This document shows positions 26,216 through 35,539 of a stretch of DNA of 64,000 nucleotides, one piece after another. Source of the DNA: CAYMZZ01 sp044463125. GTDB lineage: Bacteria; Bacteroidota; Bacteroidia; Chitinophagales; Chitinophagaceae. The notes beneath the pieces are model-generated. The model was not told where the DNA came from. It worked only from the letters and a program-made list of their open reading frames with translations, and did no database searches. Position 1 is the first letter of the stretch, and every line of letters begins with the position of its first letter. The position numbers and the translations under genes are program-made. The stretch spans positions 1 to 64,000 of the forward strand of contig JBIQMS010000015.1 in the NCBI GenBank assembly GCA_044463125.1. The letters are read 5' to 3'.

Positions 26216-26311
26216 TACCTTTTAATAGCCTTGAAAAGGTACTGATTATCCGCCGGGAAATGGAGAGATTGGGATAGGCGGTATCCTCGTCCCGCACCGT
26301 AATTACGCTAC

Positions 26312-26749
26312 CTACCGACCAGCCGCAGCCCTTTCCAGTTCGGCGATATCGAACTTTTTCATCTTCATAAATGCTTCCATCACTTTTTGACCGTTTTGCG
26401 GATGATTGATCAGCCTGGGCAAAACGGAAGGTACAATCTGCCAGGAAACGCCGTATTTATCCTTCAGCCAGCCGCACATGCTTTCCTGGCCTCCGTTGGC
26501 TGTGAGTTTTGACCAGTAGTGATCAATCTCTTCCTGGTTGGCACAGGTCACCACAAAGGACACCGCTTCCGTATAGTCAAAATCGCGCCGGCCATTGAGG
26601 GCCATAAATCGTGTACCATTAAGTTCAAACTGCACCACAAACGCATTTTCTTCCAGAATGCGCGACTGGGGAAAAATGCCGCAATAATAGTCCGCCGCTT
26701 CTTTGGCCTGCTCATTAAACCAAAGGCAGGGATAGATGGGTTCACTCAT
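26312..26749 (-). CDS. VOC-family protein (PhnB / glyoxalase-like)
   Basis: This 145-residue cytosolic protein of the vicinal oxygen chelate fold is often named PhnB-like or 3-demethylubiquinone methyltransferase-like. It contains YPCLWFNEQAKEAADYYCGIF at the start, FMALNGRRDFDYTEAVSFVV in the middle and WLKDKYGVSWQIVP towards the end. The reaction is unknown. The ATG at 26749 (MSEPIYPCLW) fits the family, whereas a longer form starting at 26833 would add 28 unrelated residues and cross the -7 element. Confidence 0.85.
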   Translation of the reverse strand: MSEPIYPCLWFNEQAKEAADYYCGIFPQSRILEENAFVVQFELNGTRFMALNGRRDFDYTEAVSFVVTCANQEEIDHYWSKLTANGGQESMCGWLKDKYGVSWQIVPSVLPRLINHPQNGQKVMEAFMKMKKFDIAELERAAAGR

Positions 26750-26764
26750 TTCTTTTGTTTTGGA

Positions 26765-26772
26765 CAAAGCTA
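26765..26772 (-). promoter_or_regulatory. -7 element TAGCTTTG of the VOC gene
   Basis: TAnnTTTG on the reverse strand, 15 nt before the ATG. No clear -33 TTG is present. Confidence 0.4.
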
Positions 26773-26916
26773 CAGACCATTTCAGCCTGCGGGCAGGGTT
26801 TGTTGCGACAAATGCGGGCTGAAATTGCGACAAGTGCGGAAGCGTATGTCCTGGAGGCCGAACCTATGCGGGCAAATGAGGCTTTTTCCGGAACTTTAAG
26901 GAAATAGCAAAATAGT

Positions 26917-27531
26917 ATGAGCCGGAAAATATTGCCCGCCTTTTATATAGTTGTGTTAGCAGGTATTGTTGCCTGCAACAATACTGATAAAGAGAAAAAG
27001 AACACCGCCCCTGCAGCAGATTATTCTGCTTTCTACGCGAAAGCTGATAGCATTTCGATGCTGGCACAGCAGGAATTGCTAAAAGAGGTGAGCAAAGCCA
27101 TTCAGCAATCAGGCCCCGCTTTCGCGGTTGATTTTTGTTCAACCCATGCATTGCCGATAACCGACTCAATCGCGCGAGACAATGGTATCCAATTGCAAAG
27201 GCTGAGCGACCGTAACCGTAATCCACAAAACAAACTGGTAGAGCCGCTTGATAAGCAGGCATGGGATAGCTTGAAGACAATGTTAGCGACCGGTAATAAA
27301 AAGGCCAGCCTTACATGGAGCGATGTGGCGCAGCACCCCGTCTTCTATAAACCCATCGTGCTGGGTATGCCCACCTGCCTCAAATGTCACGGCAATCCAT
27401 TGGACGATATTGACGCACCCACGATGGATATTATTCGAACCCGCTATCCGAATGACCTGGCCACGGGTTATCGGCTGGGTATGTTGCGAGGAATGTGGAA
27501 GATTAGCCCGACTACCGGAATGGGAATGTAA
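26917..27531 (+). CDS. DUF3365 (Tll0287-like) haem-binding lipoprotein
   Basis: This 204-residue protein begins with a lipoprotein signal peptide (lipobox VAC, Cys20). It carries one c-type haem motif CLKCH (154-158). The segment AIQQSGPAFAVDFCSTHALPITDSIA and the DRNRNPQNKLVEPLD region match the DUF3365 domain, a PAS-like haem sensor fold. It is probably periplasmic or outer-membrane anchored and may sense redox state or gases. It precedes a small Cys-rich membrane protein and a thioredoxin on the same strand. Confidence 0.82.
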   Translation: MSRKILPAFYIVVLAGIVACNNTDKEKKNTAPAADYSAFYAKADSISMLAQQELLKEVSKAIQQSGPAFAVDFCSTHALPITDSIARDNGIQLQRLSDRNRNPQNKLVEPLDKQAWDSLKTMLATGNKKASLTWSDVAQHPVFYKPIVLGMPTCLKCHGNPLDDIDAPTMDIIRTRYPNDLATGYRLGMLRGMWKISPTTGMGM

Positions 27532-27547
27532 CCTGAGTTACAGAAGA

Positions 27548-27589
27548 AAATTTGAGGAATTTGGAAATTTGAGGGATGAGAAAATTTGA
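27548..27589. repeat. AAATTTGAGGAATTTGG word repeat
   Basis: Short AATTTGAGG/AATTTGGA words stutter between the DUF3365 gene and the next gene, similar in wording to the arms at 3081-3168 but without an inverted partner. Confidence 0.6.
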
Positions 27590-27611
27590 ATCCCTGGTAA
27601 CTGGTTGGAAT

Positions 27612-27842
27612 ATGCTTCGCTGGTTGCGCCTATTATTTGGAGTTTTGATAATTGTGCAGGGAGTTATCGCGGCGCAAGTTGTTTGGGTGATCGCGGGCAT
27701 TGCACTCACGGTTTTGGCCCTGCTGAATAAGGGTTGTTGTATGGCCGGTCAGTGCGGTATACCTGATAAAGGTAGAAATGACCTAAAGGAAAATGAAACC
27801 ATATCGAGAATTCAATACGAAGAAATAAAACAAAAGTCATGA
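27612..27842 (+). CDS. Small two-helix membrane protein with GCCMAGQC motif
   Basis: From the ATG at 27612 this is 76 residues (88 if it starts at 27576, which lies in a repeat). Two hydrophobic helices (LRLLFGVLIIVQGVIAA and VWVIAGIALTVLALL) are followed by three cysteines in GCCMAGQC and a charged tail. Similar small proteins with this cysteine cluster occur next to thioredoxins in Bacteroidota. The function is unknown; thiol or metal handling at the membrane is a guess. Its TGA overlaps the thioredoxin ATG (ATGA), so the two are coupled. Confidence 0.65.
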   Translation: MLRWLRLLFGVLIIVQGVIAAQVVWVIAGIALTVLALLNKGCCMAGQCGIPDKGRNDLKENETISRIQYEEIKQKS

Positions 27843-28138
27843 GTAGTTTTTCAGAATTGATTGGAGGAGACAAGCCAGTGCTGGTTGATTTTTTTGCCAC
27901 ATGGTGTGGGCCCTGCAAAGTGCAGGCTCCTATTCTGGAGGAAGTGAAACAGCGCGTGGGCGATGATGCATCCATCATTAAAGTGGATGTGGACCGTAGT
28001 CCCGAAGTGGCCCAGCTATTTCAAATAAGGGGTGTACCTACATTGATTGTTTTCAAAAAAGGAAAAGTGCGCTGGCGTCAATCTGGTGTGTTTCCCGCCA
28101 ATGACCTGGAAAGGGTATTGAGAGAAAATATGGACTAG
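27839..28138 (+). CDS. Thioredoxin
   Basis: This 99-residue single-domain thiol-disulfide reductant has the active site WCGPC (Cys23, Cys26), the cis-proline motif GVPTLIVFKKG and VDVDRSPEVAQLF. No signal peptide is present, so it acts in the cytosol. It is somewhat shorter than typical TrxA (about 105). It is translationally coupled to the small Cys membrane protein, which suggests a shared redox task. Another trx gene may exist elsewhere, so the symbol trxA is not assigned. Confidence 0.92.
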   Translation: MSSFSELIGGDKPVLVDFFATWCGPCKVQAPILEEVKQRVGDDASIIKVDVDRSPEVAQLFQIRGVPTLIVFKKGKVRWRQSGVFPANDLERVLRENMD

Positions 28139-28174
28139 AAAGCCGATTCGGTAATTAGACTATTTGTTGATTTG

Positions 28175-28885
28175 TTAAACCGAAGTGGTTTCTTCCTTTA
28201 CGTTGAAAATAAATCCCACACCATATACATTTTCTATCTTCACTTCCTGCGACGCCGAGAGTTGTTTGCGCAGGCGCGAAATGAATACATCGAGGCTGCG
28301 GCCGGCGAAATAATCGTTTTCGCCCCAGATCCTTACCAGGATGTCTTCGCGTTTCACTACCTTATTCTTGTTCAGAAATAAATATTCCAGCAATTGAGCT
28401 TCACGGGGAGTGAGGGAGATGTCTTTGCCGGCATCCTTAACGGTGAGCTTCAGCATATCTTTTTGCAGGGTAAGATCGCCTGCCCGGATGCTGCCACTGG
28501 TGATAGTGGCCGGCGCGTTGCGCCGGATGATATTGCGAATGCGCAATACCAGTTCATCTATATCAAATGGCTTGTTGATATAATCATCGGCGCCTAAACG
28601 AAGTCCAAAAAGCCGGTCCTTTTTTTCGTTACGTGCGGTTAAAAACAAAAAAGGTGTGGCGGGGCTGAGTTCACTCACTTTCTTCGCCAGTTCAAATCCA
28701 TCTTCACCGGGCAATTGCACATCAATAACCAATATTTGGTATCGGTCGGGCTGCGCGGCAAATGCCTGGAAAGCTTCTTCGGCCGTTTTATGCCAATCCA
28801 CCTGAAACTCCATCAACTGTAGGTAGCCCGATACCACATGTCCCAGGTCCTGTTCATCCTCCACTAATAATATTGTATTATCCAT
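28175..28885 (-). CDS. OmpR-family response regulator
   Basis: This 236-residue DNA-binding regulator has a complete receiver domain (acidic pair E9/D10/E11, phospho-acceptor D55, T83 in FLTARNE, K105 in NKPFDIDEL). The C-terminal winged helix (about 130-230) contains LTPREAQLLEYLFLNKNKVV and RSLDVFISRLRKQL. The ATG at 28885 (MDNTILLVEDE) is preferred to one six codons upstream. It follows its kinase on the same strand. The pair is divergent from the SusC locus and is its best candidate regulator. Confidence 0.93.
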   Translation of the reverse strand: MDNTILLVEDEQDLGHVVSGYLQLMEFQVDWHKTAEEAFQAFAAQPDRYQILVIDVQLPGEDGFELAKKVSELSPATPFLFLTARNEKKDRLFGLRLGADDYINKPFDIDELVLRIRNIIRRNAPATITSGSIRAGDLTLQKDMLKLTVKDAGKDISLTPREAQLLEYLFLNKNKVVKREDILVRIWGENDYFAGRSLDVFISRLRKQLSASQEVKIENVYGVGFIFNVKEETTSV

Positions 28886-28920
28886 ACGCGTATAATTATG
28901 CACCCGCCTTCTACCGCCGG

Positions 28921-30336
28921 TTACGCAAGTGAAATATAAATGATAAACTCCGTGCCTTCTTTTTCCTTCGATCGCAGGTCAAGCTCCCAACCATGCGCAT
29001 GTACGCATTGCCTTACGTAAAACAATCCCAGGCCCAGCCCGTTGGTGGCGTTATTGGCCATATTATTGGTGCTACGGAAAAATTTATCAAAGATAAGGCC
29101 TTTCATATCCTCGGGAATCCCCACACCATTATCCGCGATATGCAGCGCCAGTTTTTTCCCGTTGAGCCGGGTGAATACCTTCAACTCTTTGTGGGTATGA
29201 TTATTATACTTAATGCCATTATCCAGAAGATTAATAATCATGGTCGTGGTCCAAAACCGGTCGAGCATCACCTTATGCCGTGTAGCTGGTTTTTCATAGG
29301 AGATGGTAACCAATTGGTTTTGCACCAGCAGGCGATAGTCCTGAATAATTTCTTCCAACAAATCTTCCAGCACCAATTCTTCCAGTTGCAGGTTACTCGC
29401 ATCCATCAGGGTGAGGTCCAATACCTGGTTGAACAGGGTCTTTAATCTTTGCGACTGGCGGTTGATAACGGCCGTAAGCGATAATACCCGCTCGCGGTCT
29501 TCCATGATCCTTTCGTTTTGCAGGCTCTTGTTGGCGACGATAATACTCGAAAGCGGGGTGTTGAATTCGTGCGTGATGCTGTTGACAAAATCGGATTTCA
29601 TCTCCGCCAGCTTTTTTTGCTTCAGCCAGTTGCGGAAAGTGAGATAGAAGATGGCCGCCACACAAAAGATAGAGAACAGAGCCAATAATAATACTGGCCA
29701 CATTTTTCGCAGTATCAATAAAACACGATATGGGGAATCGGCATAGAGGCGGAATGTAATACGGCTGGAATAAGGCGTGGGACTACTTACCGTAATGGCG
29801 CTCACTTCGTTCGTCTTATTGGGATTATCAAGACTGCCGGAAATAATACCGTTGAAGTTTAGTCCATCTGTTCCTTCTATATTAATGGGGCACAACTGCA
29901 CATAGTTGATGCCATCGAAAGTAACCGATACTTCCTGCAGTACGGAAAGCCATTCCAACGAACCTTCGAACTGAATTTTTTTCAAATAGCCTTTCATGAG
30001 GCTGTCAACCGTACTTTTCGCCCGAAGCTCCCGGAAGATGCTGTCACAAATTCTTTGTCCTAATGCTTCGAAAACTTTTTTATCCGATTTAAGAAGTGAA
30101 TCCAGCTCGCGCATATGCGCGTTCACATATTTATCAATGATCTGTTGACCACCCGGGAAAATTTTATCATTTGATATACTGCTGCGATACAAACTGTTGA
30201 TCGCTTCTTTCTCCTCAAAATAATGTTGTTCATCTTTTAACTGGTAGGTATTGTAAACCAGGAAGAACTGCACAGCAGCCAGAATAAGAAAGCTGAGGAT
30301 GGCAATAGTTTGATATAAGCGAATACCTGATCGCAC
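28921..30336 (-). CDS. Sensor histidine kinase
   Basis: This 471-residue inner-membrane kinase has two membrane helices (about 9-29 and 213-233) flanking a periplasmic sensor region of about 180 residues. The HisKA domain carries the phospho-acceptor H256 in ITHEFNTPLSS. The ATPase domain has an N box (MIINLLDNGIKYN), G1 (IADNGVGIPED) and G2 (NGLGLGLFYVRQ). The periplasmic ligand is unknown and the sensor domain resembles no family I can name. It is the first gene of the two-component operon. Confidence 0.92.
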   Translation of the reverse strand: MRSGIRLYQTIAILSFLILAAVQFFLVYNTYQLKDEQHYFEEKEAINSLYRSSISNDKIFPGGQQIIDKYVNAHMRELDSLLKSDKKVFEALGQRICDSIFRELRAKSTVDSLMKGYLKKIQFEGSLEWLSVLQEVSVTFDGINYVQLCPINIEGTDGLNFNGIISGSLDNPNKTNEVSAITVSSPTPYSSRITFRLYADSPYRVLLILRKMWPVLLLALFSIFCVAAIFYLTFRNWLKQKKLAEMKSDFVNSITHEFNTPLSSIIVANKSLQNERIMEDRERVLSLTAVINRQSQRLKTLFNQVLDLTLMDASNLQLEELVLEDLLEEIIQDYRLLVQNQLVTISYEKPATRHKVMLDRFWTTTMIINLLDNGIKYNNHTHKELKVFTRLNGKKLALHIADNGVGIPEDMKGLIFDKFFRSTNNMANNATNGLGLGLFYVRQCVHAHGWELDLRSKEKEGTEFIIYISLA

Positions 30337-30414
30337 GATAGTTAGTATAAGAATTAAAGATAGGGGAGTACCGGCAAATTACTGAATTGTTATAGTTCCG
30401 TTAACAATGTGTTA

Positions 30415-30426
30415 GGCATCCATTAA
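30415..30426. promoter_or_regulatory. GGCATCCATTAA motif upstream of susC, copy 1
   Basis: This 12-bp word lies in the divergent region between the kinase and SusC genes and recurs exactly at 38005-38016 before the first GH92 gene. In both places TGTTAGG and TTAA-type half sites lie close by. It is a candidate binding site for the neighbouring response regulator, which is unproven. Confidence 0.35.
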
Positions 30427-30544
30427 TAGCAATGAGTGGGAGCTATGGATATTTTTATCGCAGCTTGAAATCCGACTGCTCGATTGACGGTAAGGCCGTA
30501 TGAAACGATCGGCGTGGAATTTTTTCAACCAAAACCCAAAAAAA

Positions 30545-33500
30545 ATGTCGACCAAACAAAAACTGCTCTGTTTCGGTTTAATGGCTCTTTTGTGCTGTGG
30601 CCTGATGGAGGCCAGAGCACAAACCGGTGATGCATCGCAAGTGATCACCGTTACCGGCACCATCCGGGATCCGCTCAATTCCCCACTTGCAGGAATCAAT
30701 GTTCAGAATCTTCGCACAGGAAAAGGCGTCATCACAAACGCTGAAGGAAGTTTCAGTATCGAAGCCATCAAGGGCGACTCCCTGCTGGCTACGCACGTTG
30801 GCTACAAAATGCAATACTGGGTATTGCGCGATCGTATTGAAGCCGACCTGCAAATGGAGCCCGAAGTGGGCAGCCTGAACGATGTGGTAGTGGTAGGCTT
30901 TGGCCGCCAGAAAAAAATCAGCCTCGTAGGCGCGCAATCATCTGTAAATGTGGAAGAGTTAAGAGTACCGGTTGCCAACCTGAGTGCGGCACTGTCGGGA
31001 CGCATCGCAGGCCTGGTAGGTGTGCAACGTACCGGTTTGCCAGGTTCCAATGGCGCTGATCTCTGGATCAGGGGTATTTCCACTTTTGGCAACAATAGCG
31101 CTGCTCCGCTGATTATTGTAGATGGCGTAATGGGGCGCGATATCAATGCCTTTGACCCGGAAGACATTTCCTCCTTTACCATTTTGAAAGACGCCTCCGC
31201 CACGGCGGTATATGGTGTTGCCGGCGCCAACGGTGTTATCCTGATTACTACCAAGCGGGGTAAGGCCAGCAAGCCGGTGCTGATGTTTAACTATAACCAG
31301 GGTTTTATTTCCTTTACCAAAACGCCTGAGCTTACCAATGCCGAGCAATATATGGAGCTGCGCAACGAGGCTCTGATTGCCAGTGGCGCTGCGCCTGCTT
31401 TTTCGCAGGACTATATTGATAGCACCCTCGCGGGTAATCAGCCCTATCTCTATCCCAATGTGGATTGGATGAAGACCATCTTCAAATCCGCCGCCATGAA
31501 TCGTCGCGCCAATTTCAGCGCCCGTGGTGGTTCGGAAAATGCCAACTATTATGTAGGCCTCGCCTATTATGAAGAAGGTAGCCTGTTGCGTACCGACGGT
31601 TTACAAACCTATGATGCGGATACGCGCTTCCGTCGATACAACTTTACTTCGAACGTGAATATGAACTGGACCAAGACAACCAAATTTGAACTTGGTATCC
31701 AGGGTTATATCACCAATTTGAATATGCCGGGCACCAACCCACAGGAAGCATTCAACCGCGTGATGCAAACGCACCCGGTTTTGTACCCTATCATGTATCC
31801 CAATAATTTGTTGCCCGCGGTGAACCAGTCGCTCGATGCGCAACCCAATCCTTACGGGTTGTTGACGCAGCGTGGCTATGTGAACACGGCCAGCAACCAG
31901 GTATATTCCAATGCACGCATTACGCAAGATCTGGGTGGTATTGTTCCCGGGCTTTCGGCCTCCGTGCTTTATTCTTTCGATGCCTGGAACTCGCATACCA
32001 TCAGCCGTACCCGCGATCGCAGTTCTTACCAGATCGATCGTGGTAATCCTTACAACCCCGATGGTTCACTCAACCTGACCATCATCCGTGAAGGATCGGA
32101 GAACCTGGGTTATGCAAGGTCGAATGATGCCAATCGCAAGAGCTACCTCGAGGCATCGATTAATTATAACGCGGATATTTTCAACGATGACCATCATATT
32201 ACCGCGATGATGCTTTACAACCGTCGCGAAGATGTTTATGCATTTGCGACCGACCTCACTTCCTCACTGCCTTTCAGAATGGATGGTTTGGCCGGACGTG
32301 CTACCTATTCCTATCAGAATAAATACTTCGGTGAATTCAACTTTGGTTATAATGGATCCGAAAACTTTGCACCCGAGAAGCGTTATGGTTTCTTCCCCTC
32401 CTTTGGTGTGGGTTGGGTACTCTCGAATGAGAAGTTCTTTGATCCGATCAGCAATGTATTCCAGTTCCTGAAGCTGCGCTATTCCAATGGTTTGATTGGA
32501 TCAGGCAGCGGTGGTCGCCGTTTTGGCTTCCTTACGCTGGTTAACAGCAATGCACCGGGTTATACATTTGGTTACGGCAGCCAGGAAACCGGTTTTGGCG
32601 GTGTGGCCATTACCGATTATGGTTCCAATGTGGCCTGGGCCAAATCGCACAAGCAAAACTTCGGTGTTGAATTCAAAACTTTCAACTCGCGTATTTCCGT
32701 GAATCTCGACTTCTTCAGCGAAAAACGTACCGGCGTATTCCTGAATCGCGGAAACCTGCCCGACTATGTTGGCTTAAACAACAACCCCTTCGGCAACCTG
32801 GGTGAAATCAGCAATAAAGGTATCGACCTGACTATTGAGTCGCTGCCCGTGAAGATCGGAAGCACTACCTGGGATTTCCGTGGTACGCTCACTTACAACC
32901 GCGATATGATCCTGGAGAACGATAGCCCCATTCAGCCCTATCCTTATATGGAAACACGTGGCGTGAATATTTTGTCGCGCTTTGGCTATGTGGCACTGGG
33001 TCTTTTCCAGAGCCAGCGGGAGATCGACAACAGCCCGGTTCAAACCATGGGTAATCCCCGTGTAGGTGATATCAAGTACAAGGACCTGAATGGCGATGGC
33101 CTGATCAACGCGAACGACCGCACCCGTATCGGCAATGGCGATGTGCCCAACCTGGTATTTGGTGGCGGATTCAATGTAACCTGGAAGCAGTTCTATTTTG
33201 GCGCTTTCTTCCAGGGTATTTCGGGCGCGGATCGTCTGTTGAGTGGTGATGGTATTATTCCCTTCAACAACAGCATTGGTGCCGAGCGTAGCAACCTGCT
33301 GGCTATTGCTACCGATCGCTGGACGGTGGAGAATCCCAATCCCAATGCCTTCTATCCCCGACTTGCACATGGTAATGTGGAGAATGCTAACAACAGCGTG
33401 GCCAGCACCTGGTGGGTAAAGGATATCGATTTCGTTCGTTTGAAAACCATCGATTTTGGTTATAACCTTCATAAGAGCGCGCTGGATAAGCTGGGCATGA

Positions 33501-33643
33501 AGAATGCGAGAATTTATATCCAGGGTGTTAACCTGTTTTACTGGAGCAAGTTCAAGCTTTGGGATCCGGAATTGAATACCAGCAATGGCGCTCTTTATCC
33601 CAATACGCGCACTATCTCCATAGGTGTACAGGCGAATTTCTAA
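30545..33643 (+). CDS. SusC-family TonB-dependent outer-membrane transporter
   Basis: This 1032-residue protein begins with a signal peptide ending near MEARAQ. A carboxypeptidase-regulatory-like domain follows (ITVTGTIRDPLNSPLAGINV to GYKMQYW). Then come the SusC junction DVVVVGFGRQKK, the plug (LWIRGISTFG, FTILKDASATAVYGVAGANG) and a 22-strand-type barrel ending in RTISIGVQANF. It imports oligomers held by its SusD partner, powered by TonB. The ATG at 30545 is favoured; one at 30500 would add 15 residues before the signal peptide. It starts the utilisation locus divergent from the two-component system and has no STN signalling domain. Confidence 0.93.
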   Translation: MSTKQKLLCFGLMALLCCGLMEARAQTGDASQVITVTGTIRDPLNSPLAGINVQNLRTGKGVITNAEGSFSIEAIKGDSLLATHVGYKMQYWVLRDRIEADLQMEPEVGSLNDVVVVGFGRQKKISLVGAQSSVNVEELRVPVANLSAALSGRIAGLVGVQRTGLPGSNGADLWIRGISTFGNNSAAPLIIVDGVMGRDINAFDPEDISSFTILKDASATAVYGVAGANGVILITTKRGKASKPVLMFNYNQGFISFTKTPELTNAEQYMELRNEALIASGAAPAFSQDYIDSTLAGNQPYLYPNVDWMKTIFKSAAMNRRANFSARGGSENANYYVGLAYYEEGSLLRTDGLQTYDADTRFRRYNFTSNVNMNWTKTTKFELGIQGYITNLNMPGTNPQEAFNRVMQTHPVLYPIMYPNNLLPAVNQSLDAQPNPYGLLTQRGYVNTASNQVYSNARITQDLGGIVPGLSASVLYSFDAWNSHTISRTRDRSSYQIDRGNPYNPDGSLNLTIIREGSENLGYARSNDANRKSYLEASINYNADIFNDDHHITAMMLYNRREDVYAFATDLTSSLPFRMDGLAGRATYSYQNKYFGEFNFGYNGSENFAPEKRYGFFPSFGVGWVLSNEKFFDPISNVFQFLKLRYSNGLIGSGSGGRRFGFLTLVNSNAPGYTFGYGSQETGFGGVAITDYGSNVAWAKSHKQNFGVEFKTFNSRISVNLDFFSEKRTGVFLNRGNLPDYVGLNNNPFGNLGEISNKGIDLTIESLPVKIGSTTWDFRGTLTYNRDMILENDSPIQPYPYMETRGVNILSRFGYVALGLFQSQREIDNSPVQTMGNPRVGDIKYKDLNGDGLINANDRTRIGNGDVPNLVFGGGFNVTWKQFYFGAFFQGISGADRLLSGDGIIPFNNSIGAERSNLLAIATDRWTVENPNPNAFYPRLAHGNVENANNSVASTWWVKDIDFVRLKTIDFGYNLHKSALDKLGMKNARIYIQGVNLFYWSKFKLWDPELNTSNGALYPNTRTISIGVQANF

Positions 33644-33687
33644 TCCAAGCTGAAAATCAAAACCAAGGAATTTCAAAAGCAATTGCA

Positions 33688-35496
33688 ATGAAAAAATATA
33701 GTAACATACTCTTCCTGGTGGCGGTACTCTTCCTCAGTTCCTGTTCCAAGTTTCTGGACCAGGTGCCGGATGATATCCTTACCACCGATGAGATTTTTCA
33801 ATCGCGCGAGAATACAGATAAGTTTCTCGCCAATATCTACAATGCGGTACCCAACGAGTTTTCGCAGCGCTTCGTGGTAAATGAGAACTCAGGTACCTGG
33901 ACCGGTAGCAGTGATGAGGCCAAGTATAACTGGGACTTCAACTACGGGGGCCGTCTCAACAACAGTACCTGGACCTATACCGACGGGGAAGTGGCCGCTT
34001 TCTGGCGCAACTATTATCGCGCTATCCGGAATGCTACCTTCTTTATCAAGAATATTGATAATGCCAACCCGGCTGAAGTGAATGAGGAGATACGCCGTGT
34101 GTATAAGGCCGAAGCCAGGGCGCTGCGTGCTTTATATTATTTCTACCTGGTAAGGCTTTATGGTCCGGTGATTATTATTGGCGAAGACATGCTCGACTTT
34201 GAAGCGCCGGCAGAGGCACTTCAGGTACCTCGCAATACCATGGAGGAGTGCATCAATTTTATAACAACGGAGTTTGACGCAGCCTATGCCGACCTGGGCA
34301 ACCAGCCGCTGAGCCAGCAATGGGGCCGCATGACCCGTGGCGTTTGCAAAGCTTATAAGGCCGAAGCGCTTCACCTGGCCGCCAGCCCGCTCTTCAATGG
34401 CAACCCCAACTATGCCAATATGAAGAATCCCGATGGCACGCAATTGATCAGTTCCACCTACGATCAAAATAAGTGGAAGCAGTCGGCCGATGCGGCAAAA
34501 GCTTTTATTGACGAGTTTGTACCCACTGTTTATGATCTGTATGTGGAAACCAATGGCAATCCCTTTATGCAGGCCTATCTTTCTTGCAAGAATGTGGTAT
34601 TGCAGGATTGGAATAAGGAATGGATTTTTGGCCGCACACGTTCCACCAATTATTCGCAGTACGACCGCACCCCCAAGCATGTGGGCTTCCCCTCACAAAC
34701 ACAGGGTGGCGGCGCATTGGGCGTAACGCAGACCATGGTAGATGCTTACTATATGGCCAATGGGTTGCCCATCACTGATCCGGCTTCCGGTTATGTGGAA
34801 ACAGGTTTCAGCGACTACCAGGCTCCGTTTGATGTGCAGGCACGTTCCACCTTCAACCAATGGGTGAATCGTGAACCACGCTTTTATGTGGGAGTTACTT
34901 ATAACCGCAGCTATTGGCTGAACCAATATTCGAGCCCCACACCCGTTATCACGATTATGGAATTCAGTGGTAACTCGGGTCGTATTCAAAGTACTTCCGA
35001 CGTTACCCCCACAGGCTATATCGTTCGCAAGAATGTTGCTTTAAACGGCAACAACCGCGGCGTGGTACTGCTTCGCCTGGCGAATGTTTATCTCAATTAT
35101 GCCGAAGCGCTGAATGAGTATGATCCCGGCAATACCGATATTCTGAAATACCTGAACCTGGTCAGGAAGCGGGCGGGGATTCCGGAATTTGGCAATGATC
35201 CCGGCCAGATTCCCGCACCGGCCGGCCAGGCCGCGATGCGCGAAGCCATCCGTGCGGAAAGAAGGGTAGAGCTTGCTTTTGAAAACGTGCGCTATTTTGA
35301 TACACGCCGCTGGCTTATTTCCGAGCAAACCAATAACGGTCCTTTTTACGGAATGAACCTGGCAGCCAACGGCAACGCTTTTTACGAGAAAACGGTGCTG
35401 GAAGTGCGCACGTTCCAACAGCGCGACTACCTGTGGCCCATTCCCAACAACGAAGTGTTGAAAGATCCCAACATGGTACAAAATACCGGTTGGTAA
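33688..35496 (+). CDS. SusD/RagB-family outer-membrane lipoprotein
   Basis: This 602-residue surface lipoprotein forms the lid of the SusC transporter. The lipobox is LFLSSC and is followed by SKFLDQVPDD, the usual SusD start. Tetratricopeptide-like helices include RALRALYYFYLVRLYGPV. The C-terminal SusD block contains LLRLANVYLNYAEALNEYDP, LNLVRKRAGIP and REAIRAERRVELAFENVRYFDTRRW. The ATG at 33688 is used. It is 45 nt after susC. Confidence 0.93.
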   Translation: MKKYSNILFLVAVLFLSSCSKFLDQVPDDILTTDEIFQSRENTDKFLANIYNAVPNEFSQRFVVNENSGTWTGSSDEAKYNWDFNYGGRLNNSTWTYTDGEVAAFWRNYYRAIRNATFFIKNIDNANPAEVNEEIRRVYKAEARALRALYYFYLVRLYGPVIIIGEDMLDFEAPAEALQVPRNTMEECINFITTEFDAAYADLGNQPLSQQWGRMTRGVCKAYKAEALHLAASPLFNGNPNYANMKNPDGTQLISSTYDQNKWKQSADAAKAFIDEFVPTVYDLYVETNGNPFMQAYLSCKNVVLQDWNKEWIFGRTRSTNYSQYDRTPKHVGFPSQTQGGGALGVTQTMVDAYYMANGLPITDPASGYVETGFSDYQAPFDVQARSTFNQWVNREPRFYVGVTYNRSYWLNQYSSPTPVITIMEFSGNSGRIQSTSDVTPTGYIVRKNVALNGNNRGVVLLRLANVYLNYAEALNEYDPGNTDILKYLNLVRKRAGIPEFGNDPGQIPAPAGQAAMREAIRAERRVELAFENVRYFDTRRWLISEQTNNGPFYGMNLAANGNAFYEKTVLEVRTFQQRDYLWPIPNNEVLKDPNMVQNTGW

Positions 35497-35539
35497 TTGA
35501 GGGACTGAACAGCGATTCTTCAAACAAAAAATCAAAAAA

